Assembly (NCBI RefSeq): GCF_050908995.1
Contig: NC_135119.1
Coordinates: 25,511,001-25,575,000 of the forward strand
Direction: 5' to 3'
From: Andrena cerasifolii
Lineage: Eukaryota > Arthropoda > Insecta > Hymenoptera > Andrenidae
DNA length: 64,000 bases
The notes beneath the pieces are model-generated. The model saw only the letters and a list, made by a program, of their open reading frames with translations, was not told where the DNA came from and did not search any database. A program made the translations under genes and the position numbers. This document shows, piece by piece, positions 33,505-45,060 of the stretch. Position 1 is the stretch's first letter. Each line of letters begins with the position of its first letter.

Positions 33505-33807
33505 CAGAGGTGGGCAAAATTTGTATTTAAATTAAAAATTTCGAGTAAGGAATAACAGTTAAAAGAAATGACTCGTCATGTGGCGAATAAAGTTAAACCG
33601 GGTTCTCGGCGGCACGAACGCACGCCAGAAGATTATTTAACATCGAATAAAGTTAAAGTTGACAAATTTATTCGACGCTGAAGTCGAAACACTCGATAAA
33701 TTAAAAAATTGACTTTACTCGTCGAATAAAGAAATTAACCCGGATTTTCGAACCTCGAATAACGAATAAAGTCAAAGTAACTTTTATTTAGTTAATGCCC
33801 AACTCTG
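33505..33807. mobile_element. 303-bp hAT-type MITE, related to the one at 14389
   Basis: It starts CAGAGGTGGGCAAAAT and ends TAATGCCCAACTCTG. The flanking 8-mers ATAAAAGG and ATAAGTGG agree at 6 of 8 positions. The interior is built from GAATAAAGTTAAA arms, as in the 14389-14912 copy. Confidence 0.75.
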
Positions 33808-36800
33808 ATAAGTGGAGCCTCGATGCTTCATCGCCTGTTAATTCCCTGGAGATCTCACTATTGCTTGGTACACCTGCTTTAAACTTCAGCATTTCCATCC
33901 GAGGCGTCTAAAATCGTAAGCTCCGCCTGGGAATGATCCCTAATGCTAAAAAAATCTGGGCAATTTATTTCTAAGCCGCTAAGGTTTGATATCTCCCTTA
34001 AGTCAATCGACAGATATCATCTACTTTACTACTACACGTATTTTTACCTTTTGTACTCGCGCGCACACTTTACTACATTAGATTCGCTTCATCTACCTCA
34101 CTGAGGACTGCAATGTAGACATCGGAAGAAGCTCGTCCGCGGACCAATCCTCAGATTGCCGGACCAAGAGTGAATCGAAGTGGAATAAATGTTTTTATGG
34201 AGACCCGAGTGGAGCAACTTTTTCATCGAAACGGGGGCATTGTTGCCGGCGAATCGAATAGTTTAAATGTACGGCAGCTGGGTTCCGCGGGGATGAATGT
34301 CCTCGAAGGTAGATCTCGAAGCGTTCTCAGCAACGGAATTATTTATCCGGCTGAGTATATTCTTCCATCCGGACGAACAATCTTCTTTCTTTTGCAAACG
34401 CTGCGCGGGGGATGACGGACGTTCCCCTTCAATCCCTCAGTCGCGCCACTTCGTCTTGATCTACAATTTCACGCTGCCTCCCGGTTTCTCCCTCCGTCTT
34501 TCTTTCCCGCGTCTGCCCTTTTCTCAGCTCTTTTCCTCCCTTTCTCGATCCTCGCTCGGCGCAACATTTCCCGGCGGATCTCTCCTCGAGCACCCGTCCC
34601 AGCCCGATCTCCCGATCCGCTATTTAATTGGCTCTCGGCATCGAACCGCTGTCTGCTCTTCGGGGGATGAAAACTGCTCGTTAACTTTAAACAAGCGATA
34701 CCGACCTGCCACCAATTACGGTCGGTTAAAAAAAAAGACCTCCCCCCCCCTCTCTCTCTCTCTCGCGGATTGAAATCGGGATTCGTTTTACGATTCTACG
34801 GCGCCGAAGGATTTGCAGATCATTGTCCCAGTGAAGCTCTCCAATAAAGGGTTTAAAGGTAAAGGGTCGGTAGATGGTTAGCAATGGACTAGCTATGCGG
34901 TTTTGTTGTTTCTAATTGGTTGCAGTGGAATGGCAGAGGAAAGGGGTGGGTTTGGTAGGGGAGGGTATTTGCGAGTGGAGGCTCGAGAGGACTGTGACGT
35001 GTGAAGGTTTGATGATCAGGTGTGACTTGTGTAACTTTCGAAGTTGGGAGATTGGTGGATTTGTGAGGAACTTGGGGAGATTTTCCAAGGAGGTGGAGGG
35101 GGATTTCAGAGGGTTGAGGAGCTACATACCTTCGACATGTCGGAAAATAGGGTCGTTTTTGTGATTTTTTTTATTTAAAAGAACGATATATTTAAAAATC
35201 GAGATATCACTTTTTGTGTATAAATTAAGCTGTATTATCTATAAATAGGAATTTGAACTTCTCCCTAGCATCTTCTCCTAACGCCTCCCCATATTTGGGG
35301 TACCAAAAATATCTTGCAGATTAGTGGACCGATTTGAATAAAATTTTGCACGAATATTCTTAAGACTATAATCTAGTATTTGTCGAAGCCGATTTTTCCA
35401 TTTGTCTTGCTTTTGTTTATCAACAAAAGAAGATGAAAACTTACCGTTGAGTCGAAAATCGCATGCCTGACTTGCCTGATTTTCTCAAAATGGGCCATCT
35501 CTGTCTTGATTTTTAAATATAACGTTTTTTATATGAAAAAAATTATAAAACAACCCTTTTTTTCCAACGGTCAAAGGTACGCCACCCCTTAATAGGGGAT
35601 TTATAATTCGCTAAGGGCGTGCAAAGATGTGCAAAGACTTCCTAAATTCTTACAAAGATTTCCTAGAGCTTTATAAGAGTTGTTAAGGACTCCTTAAGAA
35701 CTTGCAAGACTTCTCAGAGCTTTAGTGAAGATTTGAAGACTTCTCAAGGCTCGCGATAACTCACAGAAATCTCACGCTTGTAATTCACCGATGAAGAGTC
35801 TTGATCACTATGCACACACGTTCCAGAGTGCATTTCAAGCAAGGCCGCTTTCATGATAGACAGCGATTCCCCCAACCGATCTGATTTAAACCGATCCTCT
35901 CGTGGGCGATGAAAATTGGCCCAACACACGCGAAACGTAATCGCTGCTATTAGCCATTCGTTCCGTACTTCCCCCATGCCTCAACGCGCAAGAAAGTGAC
36001 TATTCTGTGTCTCGGTGAAAGGAACTGTAGCGATACCTCCGGCGCCGCCGCCAGATGGCGTTCGGACGGATGGTGCTCTCTCGCAAGTGCTCCGTCGACT
36101 ACCGATTTGTATATATACAAGTTTCGTTCTAACTCCTAACATCCCCGCGCGTAAGCCTTACCGATCTCTCACTTTCTCTCCTTCTGTCCTACCTTCCACC
36201 CGTTCAACTACCCCCGTCACAAATTAAACGAATCTCCTCTTTAATTACTTGCGTTTGTGTCCCACCATTTATTTACTTATAATTCCACTCCGCTCTAAAG
36301 TACAAGTTTAAATGCCCCGACACTTCCGCAGTTCCCAAAGTCAACCGAGCGGAATATATAAGCTCTGAGAGGGCGCAGCACTTTGAAAAGAATCGAGCAA
36401 AACTATCTAATTTCCAGGAGAGCTTTAATTCGAGTTGATTAATCCCTGGAAAGGGGGATGATGCTCTGGTAAAACTCACGCTCGTCACCGCTGGAGAATC
36501 CGCTTTTCCGTAGGTAAAACGGGGGTAGCCCTCAGAGAAAAACAGTGCCCGCAAAGGGAGGCAAACGCAGGAAAATTGAATATTCTAGCCGAGTATTCAC
36601 ACGTCCCATTAAATCAGGCATTCACCGTGGAGTTCGCAAAGCCGCTTGACAAACATATCCCCGCAGACTTATCCCCAGCGCAGTTACCACGACGTTTCTC
36701 CGTGAACAGCTAATAAAGCTCGTCACAATATATCAACGTGTCCGATCCGCGATGCATTAATCATCCGAACCGTTACGCGACACGGCTCGAAAGAGTACGA

Positions 36801-38270
36801 CGGTGTTGTCGTTCCTCCTCCGCTCTGCCATAAATCGTTATTGCAAACACGCTCTGCGAGGGAATACTCTTTTTCTTGCCGAGGGACAATCTCCCTCGGC
36901 AGCAGCAGCGTTCGGGGTGAATGTAAAAGTACCATTGCGGAAGCGACTGTTTTTAAATAGCCAGCGAAGGTTTGAACGGGTGATTAAGAATTGGGATATT
37001 TATGGAACTGAAGGGGATGATTTTTGTGGGAAACTTAGGTTTGAATGTGGGAGGATTATGGGGTTGGTAATTTCAAGATTTTAAGGAGAACTTTAAGAGT
37101 AGCAATAGGTTTAACGAGAGACGACACCTCTGGTAATCTCCGTTCGTAAGTTGCCTCATAATTGGAACTGGAGGAGTCAATTAGAGCGCCTCGGGCCATA
37201 AATTTCGTTGCTTTTACTTTAAGTAGTTAGTCACTTTCTACCTCAATTATTACCCCACCCTATAAGTTTCGGCTTTGATACCCTTAGAGGGTTGCAGCAA
37301 CACTGAGGAACCAAAACATCTTCTACATTTAAAGGAGAGGATTCGAAGCTGACAAACACGATCATCCAAGCACCCCTGTTGTACGAAAAATTGAAGTGTC
37401 AACCGAAACAAGTGCTCTCCAATATCCACTGTACCCTTCATCCCTCACGCTACCTTCGCCACCCTTTGGAACACCATATAGGGTGTTTGAAGCACTTTCC
37501 ACAAACTCAAAATTGATTCCAACATTACCCGTTCCTCCTCCTCCAAAATTTTGCCCAGCGAGGAGAAAGTTTAAACTGTGAACGATAACAAAAGTAAGAC
37601 ACCTCCATTAGACAGAATTACATATTCAAATTTGCATCCCATAGATTGGGTGTCCTAAATCTTGCATATTAGGTCAGTGCAAATGATATTTTGAACACTG
37701 TTAGGGGCTCTTAAGTGTACGAAAATGTAATTTTACTCCAGCTATTTGTACTTTTACCAGAAAAGTGGCGAAGGTAATAGGTAGCCGAGGAAAGTACTTT
37801 GACGAGAAAAATATGTAACATTTAACTCCGCCACGTTAAATTACTTGAGAAATTAAATTACAACGTCAATGATATTTACAATTGCAGGGGCAAAGGAAAA
37901 CGATACCATACAACTTTTCCTTGAAACATTTTTCCTTCTAAGAAGCTGTATACAAGTAAGTAAAGAGTGACTCAAGAAATCACCTCCTTTGGTCCGACGA
38001 TTCTGGAACCGAATTTTATGCAAACCATACCTTATAATAAGACCAAAAATCGTGGGACCAAAATGAATCGAAAAAGGGCCTCATTTCTGGGCCACTCTTT
38101 AAAAGTGCCAGAGTTGACTTACTATGTATTTTTATTTTTAATACAGACTCTGGCTGAATAAAGCCAACGAACTTTTCCACCGACGTAACATCAAAATTCC
38201 CTTGCGAATTATATAACGTCCCCCCTAATACAAACTAAACTGTGTAGCCGAAGGAAGTACGGGCGTACAG
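33808..38270. other. Gene-poor DNA
   Basis: No convincing exon in about 4.5 kb. It includes a short CT microsatellite (34749-34764), degenerate short repeats of AAGACTTCC/CTAGAGCTTT type (about 35620-35750) and a CTCF-like motif block (about 36030-36130). Open frames here are short and without family similarity. Confidence 0.45.
36030..36135 (+). promoter_or_regulatory. CTCF-like site in a block repeated at 47360-47455
   Basis: CCGCCAGATGGCG at 36048-36060 fits the CTCF core CCRSYAGRKGGC. About 31 bp later comes TCTCGCAAGTG and about 62 bp later TATATATACAAGTT. The same three words occur in the same order and nearly the same spacing at 47375, 47404 and 47435. Confidence 0.35.
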
Positions 38271-39300
38271 ACGTTCTTGGCGATTCGAGCAATTACCATA
38301 AGCGCTCGTCATCGATCCACCGGTGGTGGCCGGAAACCAATTCAACCAGCGACTTCCTCCCGCGTGGATCGGATCGCGAGCCTGCCGATTAGCCGATTAC
38401 GCAAATGGAGGAGTGATACGGGGCGGCCGTTCGCGCAGCTTTCGGAGGACGATGACCAGGGTCATAGCCGGAGCCAGTGGAGCACTTTCGGCGTCGACGG
38501 GCGTTCGGGAGGTCGCGAGCACGCTGTGCACAGGGGTGGAAGAGGGGTTGGAGTCGGGATGGAAGGGGGACGTTGGGCTCTGGACGTGGAACGAACCCAA
38601 GAGTCAGGAGTTTGCGCGAACAGATCAATACTGCCCCCGCACGTGGATGGTGGTCCCTCTCTGTTTCCCATCCACCCCCTCGTTTCGTCTGTTTCACGCT
38701 CCTCTGGCGTCTCTTTCCCTAAAAATCCCCGTCCACCCTCCTCTCCGACCTTTTCTACGTTTCATCATTTTTCTCCGCCCCTTCGTTCCTTCGTTCCTCG
38801 ATCTCGCCAGCCGCGCGTCTTTTTCTAGCTCTCTAATCCGATTCCCTTCGTCGTCCTTTCCGTCTTTCGACGGCTTCGTCTATCCAGCATCCCCCATGCT
38901 GCTCCCTACCCTGGTTCGTCGCTAACGCGCCGCTTAATTCCTCTCCTCGCGTTCTCGCCCCCCCCCCTCCCACGGGATCCTTGCCAACCCCCGCTTGTAC
39001 CAACACTCCGGTCGAGGCTCAGTTTCTGGGGCTGAGCGGATCTTTGCGCGCGTCTGCCTCTTCCATCCAGCGGAGCCGCGTCCCTTACCCCCGACGATCT
39101 TGGCAAGGTACACATGCCCCCGACGGAGATGCTTCTCGGCCGCGGATTGTCTTTCGTCGGCGTCTTCAACACCCTCTTTCTACTGTCTGTCCGTCTGTCT
39201 TTCTCTCCTCGCGCACGGAGCTGCGCGAGGCTGGCTATGTCGGGGTAGATCTACTTGGGTCTGCTTAGGTGCTTTTTCTACTGCAGTAAATTTTCGATAT
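38271..39300. other. GC- and CpG-rich block without a recognised gene
   Basis: About 1 kb of CpG-rich DNA with overlapping open frames of 80-200 codons on both strands. The predicted peptides are Ser/Pro/Arg-rich with no known domain. Open frames are expected in such DNA, so I do not call a gene. It could be a promoter or 5' UTR region. Confidence 0.4.
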
Positions 39301-39767
39301 AAGCTCGCTTCGACTATGCGTTGTATGCTCGGTCGCTGGTTCCACCTTTTCTTCGAATCCTTCGGTCGAGAGTGAGAGAACCCGAGGGTCACTCGCATTG
39401 GCGGCTCGGAATAGTCGACGCTATGCGTTGTAAGCTCGCTCCGAGCGTGGAGCTTATAACGAGAATTTGCTGTGTTTTTAGTCTTCGTTTCCGTGGTCCT
39501 CGTTCAGGTCTCTTTCTACTGTAGTGTTCGACACTATTCTTTGCCGAATATATGATTATGTATATATTAATTGAAATGTAAATGCTCAAGAAAAGGCATA
39601 TACAGCAAGACAGAGAAAACAATTTGAATACACGAAATTTACAGACAACTTTAGGAAACTAATAACGAGGGCTACTTTATCGCGACAGATTTTTTTCACG
39701 ATAGAGTTTGTCGCTTTGAATAGTCACTTGTTTAGTGATTGTTAAGTTTGAAACAATAAGCCATCTT

Positions 39768-40760
39768 CTTTTAACTAATAACACAGTTCGACAGCCATCT
39801 GGACTTGTAACATTCAATAGCCGTTTCTTATAGGTTTTCGTGTCCTGAAAACGAATCCGCAAACCGTTTGTCGCCATCACCCATAGTTTTTGAGAAATTC
39901 CATTTTTAAAAATACTGCAAATTTTCAAATTTGAACGTCTTTTGTGTCGAGACGGTAATACTTATTCGGTTGCTCGTTGCGTGAAATTATTCTATGAACC
40001 CTCTCGAATACAACGATATAAGTTATTATTGCATTATGAACATTTAAATATGTTTAAGCAAAGATTCAAGGGACAAGGGCACCCGAAATGCATCCACTTT
40101 TGAAGATATCTTTCAATTTATTTCCAAAACTAAGGGTCTAGGAGGAAATCTAACTATTCCACGAGATGCAGCAGGCATTTTTTCATCGGAAAGCATCAAC
40201 AGAAGTGGTAAGTCACGTTTTGTTTTTAATACAGAAACGAAATAGTTTAGTAAAACGTGCGCCGTCGACAGTGGTAGTCAACGGCGGCGCGCGATCCACT
40301 GCTGCTCAGCGTAACTCAATCGCTTAACGCGCGTGACTACCACTGTCTGCGCCGCACGTTTTGCCAAACTATTTCGCTTCTCTATCGAAAACAAAACGTG
40401 ACTTACCACTTCTGTTGATGCTTTCCGATGGAAAAATGCCTGCTGCATCTCGTGGAATTGTTTGATTTCCTCCTAGACCCTTAGTTTTGGAAATAAATTG
40501 AAAGATATCTGCAAAAATGCATCCAATTTCGGGTGTCCTTTTTCCTTTAATCGTTGTTTAACCGTTTCGACACAAAAGATGTTCAAAGTTGAAAATTTGC
40601 AGTTTTTTTAAAAATCGAATTTCTCAAAAACTGTGGGTGATGGCGACGAACGGTTTGCGGATTCGTTTTCAGGGGACGAAAACCTATAAGAAACAGCTAT
40701 TCAATGTTATAAGTGCGAAAAAAAAGTCAAATTTCGTCGAACTGTGTAATTGATAATTTA
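39768..40760. mobile_element. About 1-kb foldback element
   Basis: The arms pair from AACACAGTTCGAC (about 39778) to GTCGAACTGTGT (about 40735), through GGTTTTCGTGTCCTGAAAAC, AAACTAAGGGTCTAGGAGGA and AGTGGTAAGTCACGTTTTGT, to a centre near 40,290. The left arm has about 100 bp of unpaired extra sequence near 39960-40060. The outer edges are not sharply defined and I saw no TTAA. Confidence 0.8.
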
Positions 40761-40859
40761 AAATATTGCCATTTATGTATCAGATGACACACAATATACT
40801 TTAGCACTATAGTTTAATACAGAAGAGTTAATTTAATTTTTCTAAACTCATTAAATTGT

Positions 40860-42500
40860 ACAATTTGCACTTCACCCCTGTCGAAACCTAACGTCCAAAC
40901 TGATATCCACCCACCACCACCTCGATTCTCGATCTTTCTACTTTTTTCTTTTCCCGCATCCCCTTCGCCTTTCAATTCTCGCGTTCTAAGCTGCTCTACC
41001 ACCGAAACCCAGTTCCTCTATCCTGCTCGGGGTCCACAGACCTACCCTCTCCGCTTTCATCCTTGCGCACGTTCGTCCACACACGCACCCCCCGTGCCCT
41101 CCCTTGCCCACGACCCTTCTCTATTTGTATCGTAACCTCCCCCGACCTTCCTTTTATCTTCCTCCGCGTTTTGCCCCTCTTTCAGCGTACCCTCCCTCGT
41201 GGTCCCCTAGCCCAGTATCTCTGCTCCAGCTCTCTGCTCGTCTCTCTCCCATCCACCCCCGTGCATCCACGTTCACCTTTCTCGCCCCGTCCTCGTTCCT
41301 CGCCAACCCCCTCCGACGCGCCTCTCGCCTCTATCCCGCCTTTGTCGGACTCTAGCTCTACTCTCCTCTGTCTAGACTTTCGACTACCGTTTTGCTTCGC
41401 GCTCGTGCTTCCTCCCGCCGCCTCTGGTTTCTCTGTCCCCTTCAGGGAACCCTCCCCCGTGTTTCACCACCCCGTCGAACCTGCTATCACCCCGTTTCTT
41501 TCCACGCACAATGCCCCATCCTCGTTCCTAGACCTTCCACCCTCGTTCTATTCTCGTTCTATCCTTGCGCACTGTTTGAACGCGGCTTTCCCTTGATCTT
41601 TCCCTTTGTCGTCTTCCTCCGCGCTTCTGCTTCCCCTCTCTCGACTCGTCGCGCCTCGTTCGCCTGGATAATGCCCTCTGTCCGCGACGCCATCCGCTGC
41701 TGGACTCTCTGCTGTCGTCTCGATTCATATTCATCCCGTATTTGCAGCCGCTGCTGTTCTTTAATCTTCTTCCCTCTCTGCGCTGCTGTTCTGCATTCCC
41801 TGCCGGGGTTTGCTTATGCGCAATTGCGAAAGCACTTCGATTTATATTTTCTGCCTTATTTTCTCTGCTCTTTGTTCGGACGGTGGTCACGTCTCGTGGT
41901 GGATATTCGGAGCTGGTCTGCTCTATGCGAATGAAACAGACGTTTGTCACGGTTCATCTGCAGTGGTAGAACTCTCTATTATTTTCCGCGTTATTTTAGG
42001 TTTCCTCTCTGTAGAGGGAACCCGGATTTTCATCACTTTTTCACGCCGCGTTCTGCTTTGGTTTCTACTTGCATAGGCTCCTTGTTATTTCTGCAGCCTC
42101 AGCTTAGTCGCGTGCTCCATCACGCCCGCAGCTCCACCCTCCTATTAATTCGCAAATCTTTCTTCCCTCCACGTTCCTTCGCGTCAGCCCTACCTTCCTT
42201 CCTCCGTGTTCCGTAAACAATGCTTTATCACATTCACTCTCGGATCCTTTATCACCCCGGGCACTTCTTTCTGTTTCTCCTCACGGACTCGTGTGGCCAG
42301 CAACCCCTGTCTTGTCTCCTCTCTCGCCTTCCTCCGTCTCCATCGTTCCAAACTTTCACAGAGTTATGGCTTCCCTGCGTCTTTCTGACGCGACACGTTT
42401 CATCCTTGGCCGCTTCTACTCGGAACCTAACTTTTCCTATCATCGTTCCAATTCCTCCATTTCTACCCCGGAACATTTCTTCTTTTTTAACCGATTTCAA
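40860..42500. other. Long pyrimidine-biased block
   Basis: Nearly 1.6 kb dominated by C and T on the plus strand (CTTCCTCCG, CCTCTCTCG words). Open frames of up to 180 codons exist in several frames at once, which points to composition and not coding. No exon was supported. Confidence 0.5.
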
Positions 42501-42534
42501 AAGGAGGAGGTTATAGATTCGATCCCTAAGTATT

Positions 42535-42665
42535 TTCTTTTATGTTTGTCCACGAATAACTCCTCATTGTATGGACCGATTTTGATGATCTTTTTTTTTA
42601 ATTCGAAAGAGGACCGCCCTCTTTCGAATAAAAAAAAGATCATCAAAATCGGTCCATGCATTGAG
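42535..42665. repeat. Short hairpin around a GTCCACGAATAACTCCTCAT stem
   Basis: GTTTGTCCACGAATAACTCC at about 42543 is mirrored by GGAGTTATGCGTGGACAAAC at about 42663, through a GGACCGATTTTGATGATC stem, with a GAAAGAGGACCGCCCTCTTTC loop region. Near-perfect 60-bp arms. Confidence 0.8.
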
Positions 42666-42705
42666 GAGTTATGCGTGGACAAACATAAAATAATAATAAA
42701 AAGTC

Positions 42706-43195
42706 AAAAATTAAAAAAATTGAAAAAAATTAAAACCGACTTCAAAAAATATAAAAATGCACTAAAAAGTATAAAATAATTGTTTCCCTTATATAATTTA
42801 CGACTCTCATATTTTTAAGTCGGCGCCTCTTCATTTGCACTGTGACAATAACAAAGACTATTGTCATCTAATTATTATTATTTTATGTACGTACGCGCAT
42901 ATCTCCTCAGCATGCTGTGTCAATATATATATAAAACTAAAAAGTGAAAAATAATCAAAATTGAAAAAAATTAAAACCGACTTCAAAAAATATAAAAACG
43001 CACTAAAAAGTATAAAATAATTGTTTCCCTTATATAATTTACGACTCTCATATTTTTTAAGTCGGCGCCTCATCATTTGCACTGTATAAATCTGGCGCCG
43101 ACTTAAAAAATATGAGCGTCGTAGATCAGTTAAGGGAAAAAATTAGTTTTTATTTTTTAGTGCATTTTTATTATTTTGAAGTCGGTGTTAACTTT
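42706..43195. repeat. Two direct and one inverted copy of a 125-bp AAAACCGACTTCAAAAA repeat
   Basis: Near-identical copies at about 42706-42842 and 42958-43085 run from AAAACCGACTTCAAAAAATA to TTTAAGTCGGCGCCTC. A third, diverged copy lies inverted at about 43095-43195. Complementary ACCGACTT and AAGTCGG ends suggest a small inverted-repeat element. Confidence 0.75.
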
Positions 43196-43199
43196 TTTT

Positions 43200-44180
43200 A
43201 AAATTTTTTTACAAGCACTTGTACAACCTTCTACTTTCCTTTCGCCCATCCACATCTCTCTTCAACCATCCTACCCTATCTTCGACTAAAAACTCCGCTA
43301 CTGTTTACAGTCGCATGTTTACAAACAACCCCCACCCCGTTGAAACCTCCTATATCGTCATCCGATCTCCGAGCTCTCTCAAGTATTATCCAAAGCTCTT
43401 CGTATTCCCTCTTCCTCCATCATTACTCTTCCACTTCATCTCACAACCATCCCCCTCCACTCACAAACTCCACAACCACTATTCTTCTTCTCCAGCATCT
43501 CCCCATCTCTTTCCGTCTCAACCTTCACATTCCGCGAATCTATTCCCACAACTGCGAGTCTCCCTTTTCTCCCATCCATTCACGACCCTTCCCCGAACTC
43601 ACAACCTCCCTTTTCCCATTTCCTCCTTTCTCCGGCTCGCGTTCCACCCTCCTCCGGGTTCACAACCTCTCTCGCGCCCCCCCCTCCTCCCTCGACGACG
43701 CTCCTGCCTCCCCCCGCACCCTCCCGCGGAGCAGCTTCCATCCTTATCTCTCTCCCTCTGCGGCACGACCCTCGGCAAGGTGGCGGTCCAGCGCGCAGAT
43801 CGTGTCAGCCGTACGGGATGCTGCGTGGACTCAGTCGTACGCCTGGCTCCCTTCCGTCGCCGTCTGCTCGCGTACGGTCGTCGCCCGACAGCTACCGCGT
43901 GCCCTCGGACGGAGTTGCTGCTCTGTCGTCGGTCTTCCTATTCCGCGCGTCCGGTTTCGACGACCGGGTTCCGTTCGCGCGCCGATCGCTCGCTCCTGGC
44001 GACAGATAGGGAAGATCGGGTTGTTCTCGGGGTGCTTTGCATCCTCGGTGCTGGAGTCGTTTCCAGTTCCTGCCTGGGGAATCGAAGCGAGGGCGGCATG
44101 GGGATTCGCGCGTGAGAGGCGTGTTCACGGGGTAAGTCGCCATCGTGCAGCGTTGTTTCTTACTTAGCTTGTTGGGCTCG
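43200..44180. other. Pyrimidine-rich then CpG-rich block, no gene called
   Basis: C/T-rich to about 43760, then CpG-rich to about 44110. A 298-codon open frame spans 43219-44115 and overlaps a 275-codon frame in another phase. Both read as Ser/Pro/Leu-rich low-complexity protein without a domain, so I attribute them to base composition. Confidence 0.45.
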
Positions 44181-44199
44181 TCGCTGGGATATGGCTGGG

Positions 44200-45060
44200 C
44201 GAATTTCTTTGAATAGTTGCGAGAGAAGGATTTGGGAGTTTAGGAAATGGGAGGTGAAAGTGTGAGGATTGTGGGGTGTAAGCGAGGTTTGGGGAACTGG
44301 GGGATTTATTTTGAAAGTGAGGGTTTCTGGGAATTCAGGTTTGGAAGTGGGGTTCTAGGGGAGTATGGAAAATTTGAGAGCTCTAGGGCTCTGTGGGATT
44401 AAAATTTGAGAGCTCTAGAGGTCTATGAAATCAATACTTGAGAGCTTTAGGGGACTGTGAAATGAAAATTAGGCAGCTCTAGGGACTATGAGAACAAAGT
44501 TTGAGATTTCTTGGTGACTATATGATCAAAAATTTGAGAGCTCTAGGGGTCTGTGGGATTAAAATTTGAGAGCTCTAGAGGTCTATGAGATCAAAATTTG
44601 TGGATTTTAGTAGTCCATGCGATCACATTTCAGAATTTTAGGTGACTATAGAATCAAGAAATTGAGAGCTCTAGAGGTCTATGAAATCAATACTTGAGAG
44701 CTCTAGGGGACTGTGAAATGAAAATTAGACAGCTCTAGGGACTATGAGATTAAAGTTCGAGATTTCTAGGTGACTACAGGATCAAAAATTTGAGAGCTCT
44801 AGGGGTCTGTGGAATTAAAATTTGAGAGCTCTAGAGGTCTATGAGATCAAAATTTGAGAATTTTAGGTGACTATAGGATACAAAATTTGAGAGCTATAGG
44901 GGACTATGAAATCTAAAGTTTGAGAGTATCTAGGAAATTGTGGGATCACAATTTGAGAGCTCTAGAGAAGAGCTCTGAAAGAGATAGGCCTCTCCTAAAA
45001 CTCTAGAAGAACTCTAAATTTTAGAGTTCCATGGAACTACAGGATCAACAGTTTAGGAGT
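44200..45060. repeat. Degenerate purine-rich tandem repeat with TTTGAGAGCTCTAGGGG units
   Basis: Units of about 38-45 bp, built on ATCAAAATTTGAGAGCTCTA followed by GGTCTRTG, repeat about 20 times with variable lengths. The GAGCTC palindrome is the best conserved part. No coding potential. Confidence 0.85.

Noticed and set aside
38277..38925. Overlapping 183- and 200-codon frames
   Set aside because: Several frames on both strands are open at once in CpG-rich DNA. Peptides lack domains, and no splice or conservation support is visible.
41063..42779. Series of 83-180-codon plus-strand frames
   Set aside because: C/T-biased DNA has few stop codons. All three frames are open in places, and the peptides are Ser/Pro/Phe-rich noise.
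43219..44167. 298- and 275-codon overlapping frames
   Set aside because: They result from the same compositional effect. Two long frames overlap in different phases, so neither is favoured.
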